DNA of 64,000 nucleotides from CAIKNB01 sp964415965 (GCA_964415965.1 CAYQCK010000001.1:62001-126000); one strand, 5' to 3'. Shown: positions 48,121-57,104, numbered from the stretch's first letter. Notes: generated by a model from the sequence alone, not told the origin. Program-made: numbers and translations.

Positions 48121-50117
48121 CGAAAAAAGACACCACGCCGAAAGACATCCAGGCCAAGATCGGCCCAGGGTTCCTCCGCCGCATCTTCGGCGGCAAGTCG
48201 TACCTGCATTGCGTGATCGAACTCAAGAAGAACACCCGGGACTACGGCGCCAAGAACATCTGGATCCAGACCGTGCCCAAGGAGTACTTCAAGATCGTGG
48301 ACGACGGCGACGGCATGGGCCACGAGAACCGTTGCGCCTTCTTCTCCATCAACACCACGACGGCGACCCGCGCCGACCAGGCCGGGTTGTTCTGCACCGG
48401 CACCAAGCAGTTCCTGTTCTCGTTCGCGTCGCACGTGACCGTGGTCACGGCGCCGCGCGAGGAGCCGGATGCGGTCTACCGCTTCAGCTTCAGCGCCGAC
48501 GAGTACGAGAAGATTGTCTTGAGCGGCGGGACCCGGACGCCGGAAAGGGTGAAGAAGACGCCGGCGACCTGGCCCTACGACCACGACTTCGGCACCGAGA
48601 TCGTCTATACCCTGGACGACCCGAAGAGCCGCAGCATCCTGCGCGGCAAGCAGTTGGCCGAAGCCTTGGCCGAGCGGCTGCCCAGCAAGTTCCACGACAT
48701 CTCCCGGGTGGACGGGGAATACATCCCGCCCAAGGAGATCGTGGGCAAGAAGTTCGAGCTGGTGGAGGACCATCCGGCCCTCGGCCGCGTGTCCGTGGAG
48801 TTCTACCACCCGGCGAAGAAGTCGCGGGATGATGGGCTCCGCCTCACGTCGGTGGAGATCGGCGAGATCCCGATGCGGAACCTCTTCCGCGTCCTCGGCG
48901 ACCTCCAGGAGAACTTCCCGTTCATGTACCTGCGCGACGACATCTACGGGATCATCTCCGCTTCGTTCCTCCGCGAATACTCCAACGAGGACCGGAATTC
49001 AGTGAGCGCCAAGATCGCGGACGACCCGCGGACTCTGCATCTGATCAGGTTCCTGAGGCAGATCGCCCCGCAGGTCCAGCGCGACCTCCAGCTCAAGATG
49101 ACCGACGGGTCGTCGGTCGACGCCCTGCGCCAATCGGTCGACGAGCTCTGGGGCATCTTCGACAAGCGCTACAACCCGGACGGCAGGCGTCCGCCGCCCG
49201 AAGGACCTCCTGTCGGTCCGCCTCCTCCCCCTCCGCCCCCGCCCCCGACAGGGGAGAAGCGGACTCTCGTGCTCAGTGTGGGACGCGAGTTCGAGCTCGG
49301 CGAGAAGGTCGTGGTCCAGGTCGCTTTCCGCGAGGACCTGGCCAAGGCCAGCAAGGTCGAGGATATCCAGTGGCTGACCTCGAGGTCGCGCGGCAAGGAT
49401 TTCCGCCGCACGTCCGAGGGCATCAACTACAAGGCGTCCGAAGTCGGGGAAGGCGTCATCCGGGCGGATTTGCCCGGCACGCCCTACGGCGCTTCCGCGA
49501 CGTATTACGTGCTGGAGAGGCGGCGCTTCCGCCTGTCGCGCCAGGAAGCCACGCTGATCGTCTGTTCCTCGACCTCCATCGAAGGCGTGAACCTCGACAA
49601 GCTCAAGGGCGAGATCAAATGGTCGCTCGAGGGCGTCGGTTCGCTCGAGGTCCGCGGCACGCGCGTCGTCTACACCTCGGACCGCATCGGCACGGCCATC
49701 ATCCGGGCCTTGGACTCCAAGGATCCGCGGAACGAGGCCATGTGCGACGTGACCGTGGTCGACATCCCCGAGAAGCTGTTCTGCATCCGGGGCGAGTACT
49801 TCCGCATCCGCTATGAACCGATCGAGGGTTCGACGGAGTACTCGAAGCCGGTCATCATGCTGCCCGGCGGCCGGACGCACAACCTGGTGTTCAACATCCA
49901 GGGACACGGCTACCAGGAAGCGGTCGCCTCGGGCGGCTCGACCGTGTTCTTGGCCCAGGCCATCGGCGTGGAGTTCGCGCGGTTCGTCCGCTTCGAACTC
50001 AAGCGCGAGCTGCCGGAGGATCCGCGCGACATGCGGACGCTGGTGGACGAGATCTTGAGCGACGGCTACAAGATCTTCGAAGAGGCCCTGGAAAGCTGCA
50101 AGAAACAGGGCCGCTAG
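48117..50117 (+). CDS. GHKL-type ATPase with C-terminal Ig-like domains
   Basis: A 666-residue protein. The first 110 residues have the Bergerat-fold signature of the Hsp90/MutL/MORC group: N box 'VIELKKNTRDYGAKNIWI' (E35, N39, D42), G1 'VDDGDGM' (D63, G64, G66) and G2 'GLFCTGTKQFLFSF'. A transducer-like domain follows to about 350, then a Pro run (about 360-376), two Ig/Big-like beta domains (about 385-560, 'LKGEIKWSLEGVGSLEV', 'AIIRALDSKDPRNEAMCDVTVV') and a helical C-terminal domain. No signal peptide, so it should be cytoplasmic, unusual for Ig-like modules. GHKL ATPases with DNA-binding partners occur in prokaryotic conflict systems. Coupled to the double-HTH gene by a 4-nt overlap. Function is inference. 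Confidence 0.82.
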   Translation: MTKKDTTPKDIQAKIGPGFLRRIFGGKSYLHCVIELKKNTRDYGAKNIWIQTVPKEYFKIVDDGDGMGHENRCAFFSINTTTATRADQAGLFCTGTKQFLFSFASHVTVVTAPREEPDAVYRFSFSADEYEKIVLSGGTRTPERVKKTPATWPYDHDFGTEIVYTLDDPKSRSILRGKQLAEALAERLPSKFHDISRVDGEYIPPKEIVGKKFELVEDHPALGRVSVEFYHPAKKSRDDGLRLTSVEIGEIPMRNLFRVLGDLQENFPFMYLRDDIYGIISASFLREYSNEDRNSVSAKIADDPRTLHLIRFLRQIAPQVQRDLQLKMTDGSSVDALRQSVDELWGIFDKRYNPDGRRPPPEGPPVGPPPPPPPPPPTGEKRTLVLSVGREFELGEKVVVQVAFREDLAKASKVEDIQWLTSRSRGKDFRRTSEGINYKASEVGEGVIRADLPGTPYGASATYYVLERRRFRLSRQEATLIVCSSTSIEGVNLDKLKGEIKWSLEGVGSLEVRGTRVVYTSDRIGTAIIRALDSKDPRNEAMCDVTVVDIPEKLFCIRGEYFRIRYEPIEGSTEYSKPVIMLPGGRTHNLVFNIQGHGYQEAVASGGSTVFLAQAIGVEFARFVRFELKRELPEDPRDMRTLVDEILSDGYKIFEEALESCKKQGR

Positions 50118-50128
50118 CCGCCATTCTC

Positions 50129-50162
50129 AACGCCCGACAGGCTGACCTGCCGGGCGTTTTTC
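50129..50162 (+). terminator. Intrinsic terminator of the HTH-GHKL operon
   Basis: AACGCCCGaCAGG / CCTGcCGGGCGTT followed by TTT. Confidence 0.88.
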
Positions 50163-50166
50163 ATAC

Positions 50167-50199
50167 AAAAAAAGGCCGGGGAGCAAGTGCTTCCCGGCC
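50167..50199 (-). terminator. Intrinsic terminator of the 593-aa gene
   Basis: Minus strand GGCCGGGAAGCA / TGCTCCCCGGCC then TTTTTTT. Confidence 0.88.
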
Positions 50200-50205
50200 C
50201 AAGGT

Positions 50206-51987
50206 TCAGTCCGTCTCGGTCTTCCGTCTGAATTCGATTTCCCGGTCGGCCTTCATCCGGGCATAGGCGTCGCGGACGGCGGCTTCGGTCAGGCCGTGCT
50301 TGGCCATCAATGAGCGGGCTTCCGGCCCGGATTTTTCGGTCAGCTTCAGGACCCAGGCACGGCCGTTGTGGTAGCGCAGCCAGCGGACTTTGCCGGCATG
50401 CCAGCGCGCCTTGTTCGGGATTCCGTCTTTCAGCGTCTCGGCCTCGGCCAAGAGCAGCTGTTTCATCCCGTCCTTGGCGCTCTGCGCCTGCGCCTCGGTG
50501 CAGGCCCCCAGATAGACCAGGATCCTGCTGGCCGAAACCAGGGTCGTGCAGGTCAGCGAATTCCACTTCATCGCGGTCAGGACATAGCCGACGCAGACCA
50601 TCAGCTCGTACAGCTTCTCGGCGCTGGGCGCCGTAGCCTCGTCCGACATGGCCGTTGCCGGCCTCGTCGGCGCTACGGTGATGGGCCGCGGCAAGGCGGG
50701 CGGGGAGAGCGCCGGTATCGTCGGCGCTCCGGTCAGCAGTCCCATGGACGTGTTCGGGCCGGGGGGAGGATTCAGCGTCCTGCGCCGGTCGCGCTCGCGC
50801 CAGTCGGCCCTGATCTGTTCGATGGATTTTTCCGACATGCCGACGACCTCGCGGATGTCGGCCGGCAGCCGCGGCTTCTCGCCGCGCAAGCCGTCGATGC
50901 TTTCGATGAGGCCCAGCAAGCGCCTTTCGGCGGTCAGCTTGCCCCACTTCTGGTCCCGCATCCGGTCCACGGCGCAGTTATAGGCCTGGTCCGTCACCAG
51001 GGAGCCGAACGCCTCTTGCGGCCGCGGCGCCCCTTTGTGACTGTTGCATTCCTTGTCGTTCAGCATGGTCCAGGCTTCGCCCAATTCGCCGCACAGCCGC
51101 CGGATCTCGTCCCGGAGCGGGTAGACCTCCTTGAAGATCTTCCCGCCGTAGCGTTCCCAGGATTCGGCGGCCAAGGCCTCGAAACCTTTCAGGACCGAGA
51201 TGTGTTTTTCGGCCTCCGCGATTGACTGCTCCATTTCGGTCCGTTTTTCGGGTTCGCCGCGGTACTGGCAGGCCTTCATCCAGAAGCCCTCGGTCGGGTG
51301 GTCCAGGTACTGGGTGGCGGCCGCGACATCGGGATGGGCGGAATCGAGCGTCGTCAGCCAGTCGCGTCGGGCCTTCTCGATCTCGCTGCGCCGTTCGCGG
51401 AGGTCGCTTTCGATGCCCTCCAGCGCTTCGACCGCCCGGTTCATGTTCTCGACCGCCACGGCCCAGTCCGTGTAATAGTCGTCGGTCGCGAGGCCAGCGC
51501 GGTCGATGACCGCGCTGACCCCGACCATGGCGTCGCATGCGCGCTCCGTCTTCTCTTTGCACTCCGCGAGCTCGCCGGCGAGTTCGCAGGCTTTGCCAAG
51601 GAAAGCATGGAGCGCCTCTTCGGCGACCTTCCGGGACTTCTGCACATCCTGAGCGGCCAGGTTCTTGACCAGCTCGCCCAACCTGAGCGCTTCCAGCAAG
51701 GCGGCGACTTTCTCGCCGGCCTCCCCGAATCCCGCCAGGCTGTCCGCGCACTTTTCCGAGACTTCGGCGATGGTCGCCGAAAGGTCCGAGATATCGAGCC
51801 CGGTGTTGACGAGGGCCTCGATGCCGTGGGACCGGATGTACCGGGCCTTGCCTGAGCCGAGGTCTTTCTCGTAGATTTCGGTGATCAGGCTGAGGCTCAA
51901 TTGCTCCGGGACGACATCGACGAATTCCGCGCCGGTTGGCCGGGGAACGCGGATGAAATAAGTCTGTTTTTGCGCCTTTACGGCCAT
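50206..51987 (-). CDS. Hypothetical helical protein of the GHKL/HTH island
   Basis: A 593-residue cytoplasmic protein. The N terminus (1-50) has beta character ('QTYFIRVPRPTGAEFVDVVPEQ'), residues about 60-330 are long helices likely to form coiled coils ('KKRRSEIEKARRDWL'-type heptads, many Ala/Glu), a Pro-rich disordered stretch lies around 395-440, and the C-terminal 150 residues are helical and basic. GGAGAG 4 nt before the ATG and a TTGACA-17-TAATTT promoter define the start. It converges on the GHKL operon. No known domain; the coiled-coil layout recalls structural-maintenance or scaffold proteins but without any ATPase motif. Confidence 0.8.
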   Translation of the reverse strand: MAVKAQKQTYFIRVPRPTGAEFVDVVPEQLSLSLITEIYEKDLGSGKARYIRSHGIEALVNTGLDISDLSATIAEVSEKCADSLAGFGEAGEKVAALLEALRLGELVKNLAAQDVQKSRKVAEEALHAFLGKACELAGELAECKEKTERACDAMVGVSAVIDRAGLATDDYYTDWAVAVENMNRAVEALEGIESDLRERRSEIEKARRDWLTTLDSAHPDVAAATQYLDHPTEGFWMKACQYRGEPEKRTEMEQSIAEAEKHISVLKGFEALAAESWERYGGKIFKEVYPLRDEIRRLCGELGEAWTMLNDKECNSHKGAPRPQEAFGSLVTDQAYNCAVDRMRDQKWGKLTAERRLLGLIESIDGLRGEKPRLPADIREVVGMSEKSIEQIRADWRERDRRRTLNPPPGPNTSMGLLTGAPTIPALSPPALPRPITVAPTRPATAMSDEATAPSAEKLYELMVCVGYVLTAMKWNSLTCTTLVSASRILVYLGACTEAQAQSAKDGMKQLLLAEAETLKDGIPNKARWHAGKVRWLRYHNGRAWVLKLTEKSGPEARSLMAKHGLTEAAVRDAYARMKADREIEFRRKTETD

Positions 51988-52047
51988 TTAACTCTCCATT
52001 TTAGGTTGTCGAATGACCTCCCGAACGTAATCCGTCGGGAATGGATG

Positions 52048-52076
52048 AAATTAGCAGCAATCTTGGGGATTGTCAA
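52048..52076 (-). promoter_or_regulatory. Promoter of the 593-aa gene
   Basis: Minus strand TTGACA, 17-bp spacer, TAATTT with upstream TGC; about 55-nt leader with GGAGAG. Confidence 0.82.
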
Positions 52077-52111
52077 CCTTGGACGCTGGCTTATGCAGGT
52101 AGTCGGCAGGA

Positions 52112-52140
52112 TTGACAGCCGGGGCTGTTTTTGGTAGGGA
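52112..52140 (+). promoter_or_regulatory. Promoter of the receiver-like gene
   Basis: TTGACA, 17-bp spacer, TAGGGA; leader of about 55 nt with GGAGGG. Confidence 0.65.
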
Positions 52141-52199
52141 TAATCATCCGGTCGGACGGTTCGGTCCCCGGTGTTTCGCCCAACGAACGGAGGGATTTC

Positions 52200-52898
52200 A
52201 TGACCAGGATCCTGTACGGTTGCGACGACGTCGTCCTCGCCCGCCAAGCCGTGCCTGACCTCGGGCAAGCCGATATCGAATTCGACGGTTCGTTCAGATC
52301 GGTCATCCGCCGGGCCAAGGCCGCCGAGCAGGACATCGTCGTCACGGGTCTGGATTATTCGCCCGGCGGCCGCGAGGGACTCCTTGTCTTGGGTGCGTTG
52401 CGCGGCACTCTGACCAGGCGGATACTCGTCACCTCCGAGGCGTATGACCCGGTCGTCCGCGCCAAAGCGGCCAAACTCGGGGCGGATGTCCTGGATGAGG
52501 ACGAGTTGGGTACCTTGGCCGGATTGGCCGTGGCCAATGCGCCCCTCAAGAACGACGGCTTGGTGCTGGTCCATGTCGCGGATATGGTTTCCCGGCCCAA
52601 TATCTCGCTGCACCGCATCATCAGTTCGGTGTTCAGCCCTGCCCAGGTCGCGGTCAACGCCGACCTTCGGGATGAGCTCATGTCCGGTATGTACGGATTG
52701 GTGATAGATGCGACGCCCCTTGAGGACTCGCGCGACGAACACCTGCACGGCAGGGTCGCCCGCGAGCTCGGCCATCTCGAGCTCGCGAGTGTGCCGCGGG
52801 TGGTCTGCCTGTACCGTCCGCGTTCCATCATCGAGGATGTCGCCAGGGTGGTCGGTCGATTCCTCGCGGCCCAAGGCAAACTCGAGACTTTTGGTTGA
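52200..52898 (+). CDS. Hypothetical protein with receiver-like N-terminal half
   Basis: A 232-residue soluble alpha/beta protein. 'MTRILYGCDDVVLARQAV', 'DIVVTGLDYSPGGREGLLVLGAL', 'RILVTSEAYDPVVRAKAAKLGADVLDEDEL' follow the beta-alpha order of a response-regulator receiver, with Asp in the position after strand 3 (GLDYS) and Thr/Ser after strand 4, so it may be a diverged receiver. The second half is unassigned. The start at 52200 has GGAGGG 6 nt upstream. No histidine kinase is nearby. Fold assignment by pattern only. Confidence 0.75.
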   Translation: MTRILYGCDDVVLARQAVPDLGQADIEFDGSFRSVIRRAKAAEQDIVVTGLDYSPGGREGLLVLGALRGTLTRRILVTSEAYDPVVRAKAAKLGADVLDEDELGTLAGLAVANAPLKNDGLVLVHVADMVSRPNISLHRIISSVFSPAQVAVNADLRDELMSGMYGLVIDATPLEDSRDEHLHGRVARELGHLELASVPRVVCLYRPRSIIEDVARVVGRFLAAQGKLETFG

Positions 52899-52924
52899 AA
52901 AACCCGCGGTCCGGCCGCAACCTA

Positions 52925-52960
52925 AAAACGCCAGCGTCATCCTCGACGCTGGCGTCTTTT
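52925..52960. terminator. Bidirectional terminator
   Basis: ACGCCAGCGTC-ATCCTC-GACGCTGGCGT with AAAA before and CTTTTATT after, between convergent genes. Confidence 0.88.
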
Positions 52961-52962
52961 AT

Positions 52963-54057
52963 TCATTCCTTTCCTTCCAGCCTGAGGGCTGCCGCCAGCG
53001 CCGAAGCCGCGGGTTCCCAGGTTTGCGTCGCCGGACGCTGTCGGGTTCTGGGTCGGTCGAGCGCCAGCCTGAGGGCTTCCGTCCAATGGTGCGGTTTGGC
53101 CGGATTGGCGAAGAGCGTCCTGGGCGGAGCCGTTTCCGGCAAGGCTCCCGAGGTCGAGGCGACGCACGGGGTGCCGCAGGCGGCGGCTTCGTGGAGCGGC
53201 AGGCCGAAGCCTTCGTACCATGAGGGGTAGAGGAAGGCGGCGGCTCCGGCGAAGAGCGAGGCGAGATCTCCGTCCGCGGGTTGGGTGATTTGGGTGATCC
53301 AATCAGCCGAAGTGATGTTGGATTTTTCGCCGACCAGCACCAATCCCATATCCTCGTATCCTTTCTCCTTGCGCAATTCCCTGACCGCCGCGACGGCCGT
53401 CGCCGCGTTTTTCCGCGGATCGCGTGAACCCAAGGCTAAGCAGAAGCGGGCAGGGAAGTCCGTATTTCGTAGTACGGAGCTAAAGTCGTCTGAACCGATG
53501 GCGGTGAGCGTCGGGCCGAGGGGAATGGTCGAGATGTTTTCCGCGTCTATACCGAGCAGTCGTTCCGCGTCGCGCTTCGTCGTCGCGGAAACCGCGAGCA
53601 GCCGCGTGGCGCCGCGGATCAGCCGCGTCGCCTTGACGGCGCTGTGCCAAAGGCGCTGTTTGGGCTTGAACCAACGGGGTTCGATCAGGAAAGACAGGTC
53701 GTGCAGCAAGAGAACTGAGGGGATGCCTTTCGGTAGCCGTCCCACGAAGCCCAGGTTCGGCATGAAGAAAGCGTCGGCTCGGCCGCTGCGCTTCTCGGCC
53801 GCTGCGCAGAGCGAAACCAGACCGAGTATCGACGCCAGGCTCCAGAGCTTGTTCGGTATCTTGAGATGGACGCGTTTGACGTTCGGCCTCGCCAGGATGC
53901 GCCGCGGCAATTCCGGCGCCGCCGAACCGGTCGTGGCGCAGACGATGTCCGTGTCCGGGTTCGCCGCGGCGAAAGCGTCCACCAGATCGAAAGCCACGCG
54001 GCCCACTCCGCCGCGGATCGGTTCGGCCATCGGACGGGCGTCGACGATTATGCGCAT
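52963..54057 (-). CDS. Glycosyltransferase, GT4 family
   Basis: A 364-residue GT-B enzyme. 'RGGVGRVAFDLVDAF' near the N terminus is the acceptor-side Gly-rich loop, 'LLLHDLSFL' follows, and the donor-binding part has 'ALGSRDPRKN' and 'FLYPSWYEGFGLPLHEAAACGTPCVAS', the E-x7-E signature of GT4. It transfers a sugar from a nucleotide donor onto a growing surface glycan. The start at 54057 is the first ATG after the upstream gene's stop (11 nt gap); the long frame beyond it belongs to the overlapping neighbour. Second gene of a glycosyltransferase operon. Confidence 0.92.
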   Translation of the reverse strand: MRIIVDARPMAEPIRGGVGRVAFDLVDAFAAANPDTDIVCATTGSAAPELPRRILARPNVKRVHLKIPNKLWSLASILGLVSLCAAAEKRSGRADAFFMPNLGFVGRLPKGIPSVLLLHDLSFLIEPRWFKPKQRLWHSAVKATRLIRGATRLLAVSATTKRDAERLLGIDAENISTIPLGPTLTAIGSDDFSSVLRNTDFPARFCLALGSRDPRKNAATAVAAVRELRKEKGYEDMGLVLVGEKSNITSADWITQITQPADGDLASLFAGAAAFLYPSWYEGFGLPLHEAAACGTPCVASTSGALPETAPPRTLFANPAKPHHWTEALRLALDRPRTRQRPATQTWEPAASALAAALRLEGKE

Positions 54058-54068
54058 ACGCTGCTGCC

Positions 54069-55175
54069 TCAACCGGAAGCCGGGATCCGGCCTTCGGATA
54101 TGGCTTGGATGTAGGCGAGCATCTTTTCCTTGAACCTGTCTTCGGAAAACTCTTCGGCCCGGGCCCGGATGCGCTGCGGGTCGTATTTCGTCGCGTCGAA
54201 GCGGATGACGGCGTCCGCGATGTTCTCCCAGGATTGCGTCTCGATGTGTTCGCCAGTCACGCCGTCGACGACGCTCTCCGCGCCGCCGCCCGCGCCGTAG
54301 GCGATGACCGGTTTGCCCGCGGCCATGGCTTCGACCGCCGTGATGCCGAAGTCTTCGATCTGCGGATACAGGAAGCCGATGGCGCCTTGGTAGAGCTCGA
54401 CTTTTTTTTGCTCCGGGACATTGCCGAGGAATTCCGTTTCCGGTCCGGCCATGGCGCGGAGCCTGCGCAGTTCCGGTCCGCTGCCGAAGATTTTGAGCGG
54501 CAGGCGCAGCCTGGCGAACGCCCTGACGATCAGGTCGAAGCGTTTGTAGCCGACCAGCCGTCCGGCGGCCAGCCAATACGAACCCCGGTCGCGGGCCAAA
54601 GGGATGCGCGACACGTCCACCGGCGGATAGACCACCTCGGCTTCGCGGCCGTAGTAGCGCCGGATGCGCGCCTGGCTCGTCCGGCTGTTGGTCAGCAGGT
54701 GCGTCGGACGGTTGGCGGCTTGGAGGTCCCAGAGCCGCAGCTGATGGAGGATCGGCAAGAGCGCGATGCGGACTAGGCGCGGCTGGCGCAAGTCGTTCAG
54801 GTAGCCGATGCGGTCGTGCCACAGGAACCTGGTCGGCGTGTGCATGTAGCAGACATGCTTGGTCTCGGGTGCCGTGATGATGCCCTTGGCGAAAGAGCTC
54901 GACGAGGAGATGACCAGGTCGTACCCCGAGAGGTCGAGCTGCTCCACCGCCATGGGCATGAGCGGCATATACCACTGGTCGAGATGCCGCGAGAACGGGA
55001 ATTTCTGCAGGAACGAACCGCGGACGGCTTTGCCGGCGGCCTGGGGATGCTTCGGGTCGTATAGGATGGTGTAGGTCGGCGCCTCGGGGAACAGCCTCTG
55101 CAGGCAGCCCAAAACCCGTTCGGCCCCGCCGTCTTGGATCAGGTAGTCATGGACTAAAGCGACCTTCGGACCCAT
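54069..55175 (-). CDS. Glycosyltransferase, GT4 family
   Basis: A 368-residue GT-B enzyme, similar to WbaZ/mannosyltransferase-like proteins. 'LVHDYLIQDGGAERVL' opens the protein, 'HTPTRFLWH' follows, then 'YWLAAGRLVGYKRFDLIVRAF', 'KIFGSGPELRRL' and 'FLYPQIEDFGITAVEAMAAGKPVIAYGAGG' with the E-x7-E pair. First gene of a two-gene operon. A weak -35 with TAAAAT 8 nt before the ATG suggests a leaderless transcript. It likely works with the sugar transferase at 55.7-57.1 kb and dTDP-sugar genes at 20.7-23.4 kb. Confidence 0.94.
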   Translation of the reverse strand: MGPKVALVHDYLIQDGGAERVLGCLQRLFPEAPTYTILYDPKHPQAAGKAVRGSFLQKFPFSRHLDQWYMPLMPMAVEQLDLSGYDLVISSSSSFAKGIITAPETKHVCYMHTPTRFLWHDRIGYLNDLRQPRLVRIALLPILHQLRLWDLQAANRPTHLLTNSRTSQARIRRYYGREAEVVYPPVDVSRIPLARDRGSYWLAAGRLVGYKRFDLIVRAFARLRLPLKIFGSGPELRRLRAMAGPETEFLGNVPEQKKVELYQGAIGFLYPQIEDFGITAVEAMAAGKPVIAYGAGGGAESVVDGVTGEHIETQSWENIADAVIRFDATKYDPQRIRARAEEFSEDRFKEKMLAYIQAISEGRIPASG

Positions 55176-55183
55176 GTCCGCCC

Positions 55184-55212
55184 ATTTTAGACGGCGCTAC
55201 GGATTCTGTCGG
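55184..55212 (-). promoter_or_regulatory. Promoter of the glycosyltransferase operon
   Basis: Minus strand CCGACA, 17-bp spacer, TAAAAT, 8 nt before the ATG. Confidence 0.55.
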
Positions 55213-55241
55213 CAAAATATGTCAATGGCCGGGGCAGGGGG

Positions 55242-55270
55242 TTGACGGTCCGCCGGAAATCGGTTAAAGC
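55242..55270 (+). promoter_or_regulatory. Promoter of the 101-aa gene
   Basis: TTGACG, 17-bp spacer, TAAAGC. Confidence 0.55.
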
Positions 55271-55299
55271 GGTTAGGCTGGATCGATGAGGAGGTGCGG

Positions 55300-55605
55300 A
55301 TGCTCGCCAAATCGAAGCGTTTGTTCCGAGGCCCGAAGATCAGCTGCAACCACCAGACCATGATCGAGGCCGCCAAGCCGATCGTCAAAAAAGCCAAGAG
55401 CCTGGAGTACGTCACGAAAGTCGTCATCGCCGAGCTGGTCAAAGTCGGCCCAGGCAAACAGCGCATCAAATTCGCCGACGTGCCGGCCGGTCTCAAGGTC
55501 ACGGTCCGCGGCGGCATCCTGCAACAGGTCCTTTACGTCTACACCCAAGAGCGCCTGGCGGTGCAACAGACGCTCGAATCGGCGTGGCTCCAGTCCACGA
55601 CCTGA
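55300..55605 (+). CDS. Small conserved protein, DUF2103-like
   Basis: A 101-residue protein. 'GPKISCNHQTMIEAAKPIVKKA' with Cys and His and 'VTKVVIAELVKVGPGKQRIKF' then 'LKVTVRGGILQQVLYVYT' resemble the DUF2103 predicted metal-binding family, which I recall only by pattern. The start at 55300 follows GAGGAGG at 5 nt; a GTG two codons earlier overlaps the site. Stand-alone gene between two divergent glycan units, with a strong terminator. Confidence 0.75.
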   Translation: MLAKSKRLFRGPKISCNHQTMIEAAKPIVKKAKSLEYVTKVVIAELVKVGPGKQRIKFADVPAGLKVTVRGGILQQVLYVYTQERLAVQQTLESAWLQSTT

Positions 55606-55612
55606 AACCGAA

Positions 55613-55644
55613 GCCCCGGCCGCAAGGACCGGGGCGATTTTTTT
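55613..55644 (+). terminator. Intrinsic terminator of the 101-aa gene
   Basis: GCCCCGG / CCGGGGC stem followed by GATTTTTTT. Confidence 0.88.
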
Positions 55645-55653
55645 CGTTTCCCG

Positions 55654-57087
55654 TCAATACGCCCCCTTCCGATACAGCACGGCGAACGGCGTCTTGAGCA
55701 CGATATACAGGTCGAGCCAGAGCGACCAGTTTTCGATATACCAGGTGTCGAGCCGGACCTCATCCTCGAACTCCAGGTCGCTTCTTCCCGATATCTGCGC
55801 CATGCCGGTGATGCCCGGGCGGATGGCGAAGACCCGGCGGTGGTGCGGCGCGTAGCCCGCGACCTCGCGCGGCTGGTGCGGACGGGGACCGACGATGGAC
55901 ATGTCGCCCTTGAGCACGTTCCAGAACTGCGGCAACTCGTCGATGGACCAGCGACGCAGGAAGTTCCCGATGGGCGTGATGCGCGGGTCGGCCGCGATCT
56001 TGTAGACCGGACCTTCCTTGATGCTCTTCTGTTTGATGAGCTTCTTCTCGAGCTCCAAATTCTCTTTCGCCGACGCTTTGAACTGCGGGCCGATGGAGAA
56101 TCTGCGCCACATGGTGCGCAGCTTGTAGAGCTTGAATTGGCGGCCGCCCTCGCCGACGCGCAGATTCTGGAAGATGACCGGGATGCCGTCCTCGATGATG
56201 AGCGCCAGGCAGGCGAGCAGGAGCAGGGGAGAGAACAAGACGAGGAAAAAGGAAGCACCCAGGATGTCGCAGGCTCTTTTCGCTATCCGGCCCCAGCCGT
56301 CCAGCGGCGTGCGTTTGACCTCGATGACCGGGATGCCGGAATCAGTCAGGACCTCGATGTTCGTGAATTTGGCCGCGAACAGGTCGGCCAGGTAGCGGAA
56401 CGTCAGGTGCTGCTCGTCGGCGAAGGCGATGATGCCGAGGGCGTCCTCTTTGGCCATCTCCGGTTCGGCCAGGATCAAGCCGTCGAGCGCGTCCTTCTCC
56501 TTGAGCGCCTGGATGGCCTTGCGCGCTTCGTCGTTCCATTTCTTGAACTGCTTGACCACGGTCACGCCCATGACCGGATTGTCGCGGTACGACCTGGCCA
56601 GGTCCTGGGCCGCATCCGAATCGCCGATGATGACGTACAGCCGGTGTCCGACATGGAAGCGCAGCAGGAAGTGGCGGATGGTGCGCAGGACGAGGCGCCC
56701 GAGCCAGACATAGAGGACGGAAAAGCCGAGCACGGCCAGGATGATGAAGCGCGAGGTCGTTATCTCGCGGCGGAAGAACACGGTCGCGATGACGACCATC
56801 GTGCCGGCGCCGCAGGTCAGGATGATGCGCCCGAGTTCGTCCCAAGCCTTACGCGGCCGCGGGGAGTAGAGCCCGGCGACTGCGAAGAGAGCGATCCAGA
56901 CGGCCACAAACAGCGTCGCGGCCGAGATGTATTCGGTGAAGTTCACGTTCTGCAGTATCGGCCTGACCTCGGTCACGAAACGCGAGAAGCGCAGGGAATA
57001 CGCCGAAACCGCCGCCGCATACAGCGCCAGGGCGTCGAGCGGCAAGAGCAGGGCCGTGAAAGTCAGATCCATCCGTCGGATGCGCAT
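55654..57087 (-). CDS. Polyprenyl-phosphate sugar-1-phosphate transferase (WbaP/WcaJ-like)
   Basis: A 477-residue initiating enzyme of exopolysaccharide synthesis. Four N-terminal TM helices, a CoA-binding-like Rossmann domain ('YVIIGDSDAAQDLARSY'), a fifth membrane segment 'ILGASFFLVLFSPLLLLACLAL', then the catalytic domain with 'FKLYKLRTMW', 'GNFLRRWSIDELPQFWNVLKG' (the Asp-Glu pair), 'VGPRP' and 'PGITGMAQISGRS'. It loads a sugar phosphate on undecaprenyl phosphate at the cytoplasmic face. A TATAAT box lies 11 nt before the ATG. An insertion around residues 330-360 is rich in Lys/Glu and longer than usual. Confidence 0.94.
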   Translation of the reverse strand: MRIRRMDLTFTALLLPLDALALYAAAVSAYSLRFSRFVTEVRPILQNVNFTEYISAATLFVAVWIALFAVAGLYSPRPRKAWDELGRIILTCGAGTMVVIATVFFRREITTSRFIILAVLGFSVLYVWLGRLVLRTIRHFLLRFHVGHRLYVIIGDSDAAQDLARSYRDNPVMGVTVVKQFKKWNDEARKAIQALKEKDALDGLILAEPEMAKEDALGIIAFADEQHLTFRYLADLFAAKFTNIEVLTDSGIPVIEVKRTPLDGWGRIAKRACDILGASFFLVLFSPLLLLACLALIIEDGIPVIFQNLRVGEGGRQFKLYKLRTMWRRFSIGPQFKASAKENLELEKKLIKQKSIKEGPVYKIAADPRITPIGNFLRRWSIDELPQFWNVLKGDMSIVGPRPHQPREVAGYAPHHRRVFAIRPGITGMAQISGRSDLEFEDEVRLDTWYIENWSLWLDLYIVLKTPFAVLYRKGAY

Positions 57088-57098
57088 AAGATGAGGGG

Positions 57099-57104
57099 AT
57101 TATA
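57099..57104 (-). promoter_or_regulatory. -10 box of the sugar transferase gene
   Basis: Minus strand TATAAT, 11 nt before the ATG; no clear -35. Leaderless type. Confidence 0.6.

Noticed and set aside
52963..54975. Single 670-aa protein on the minus strand
   Set aside because: The first 306 codons are an out-of-frame reading of the upstream glycosyltransferase; the real gene starts at 54057.
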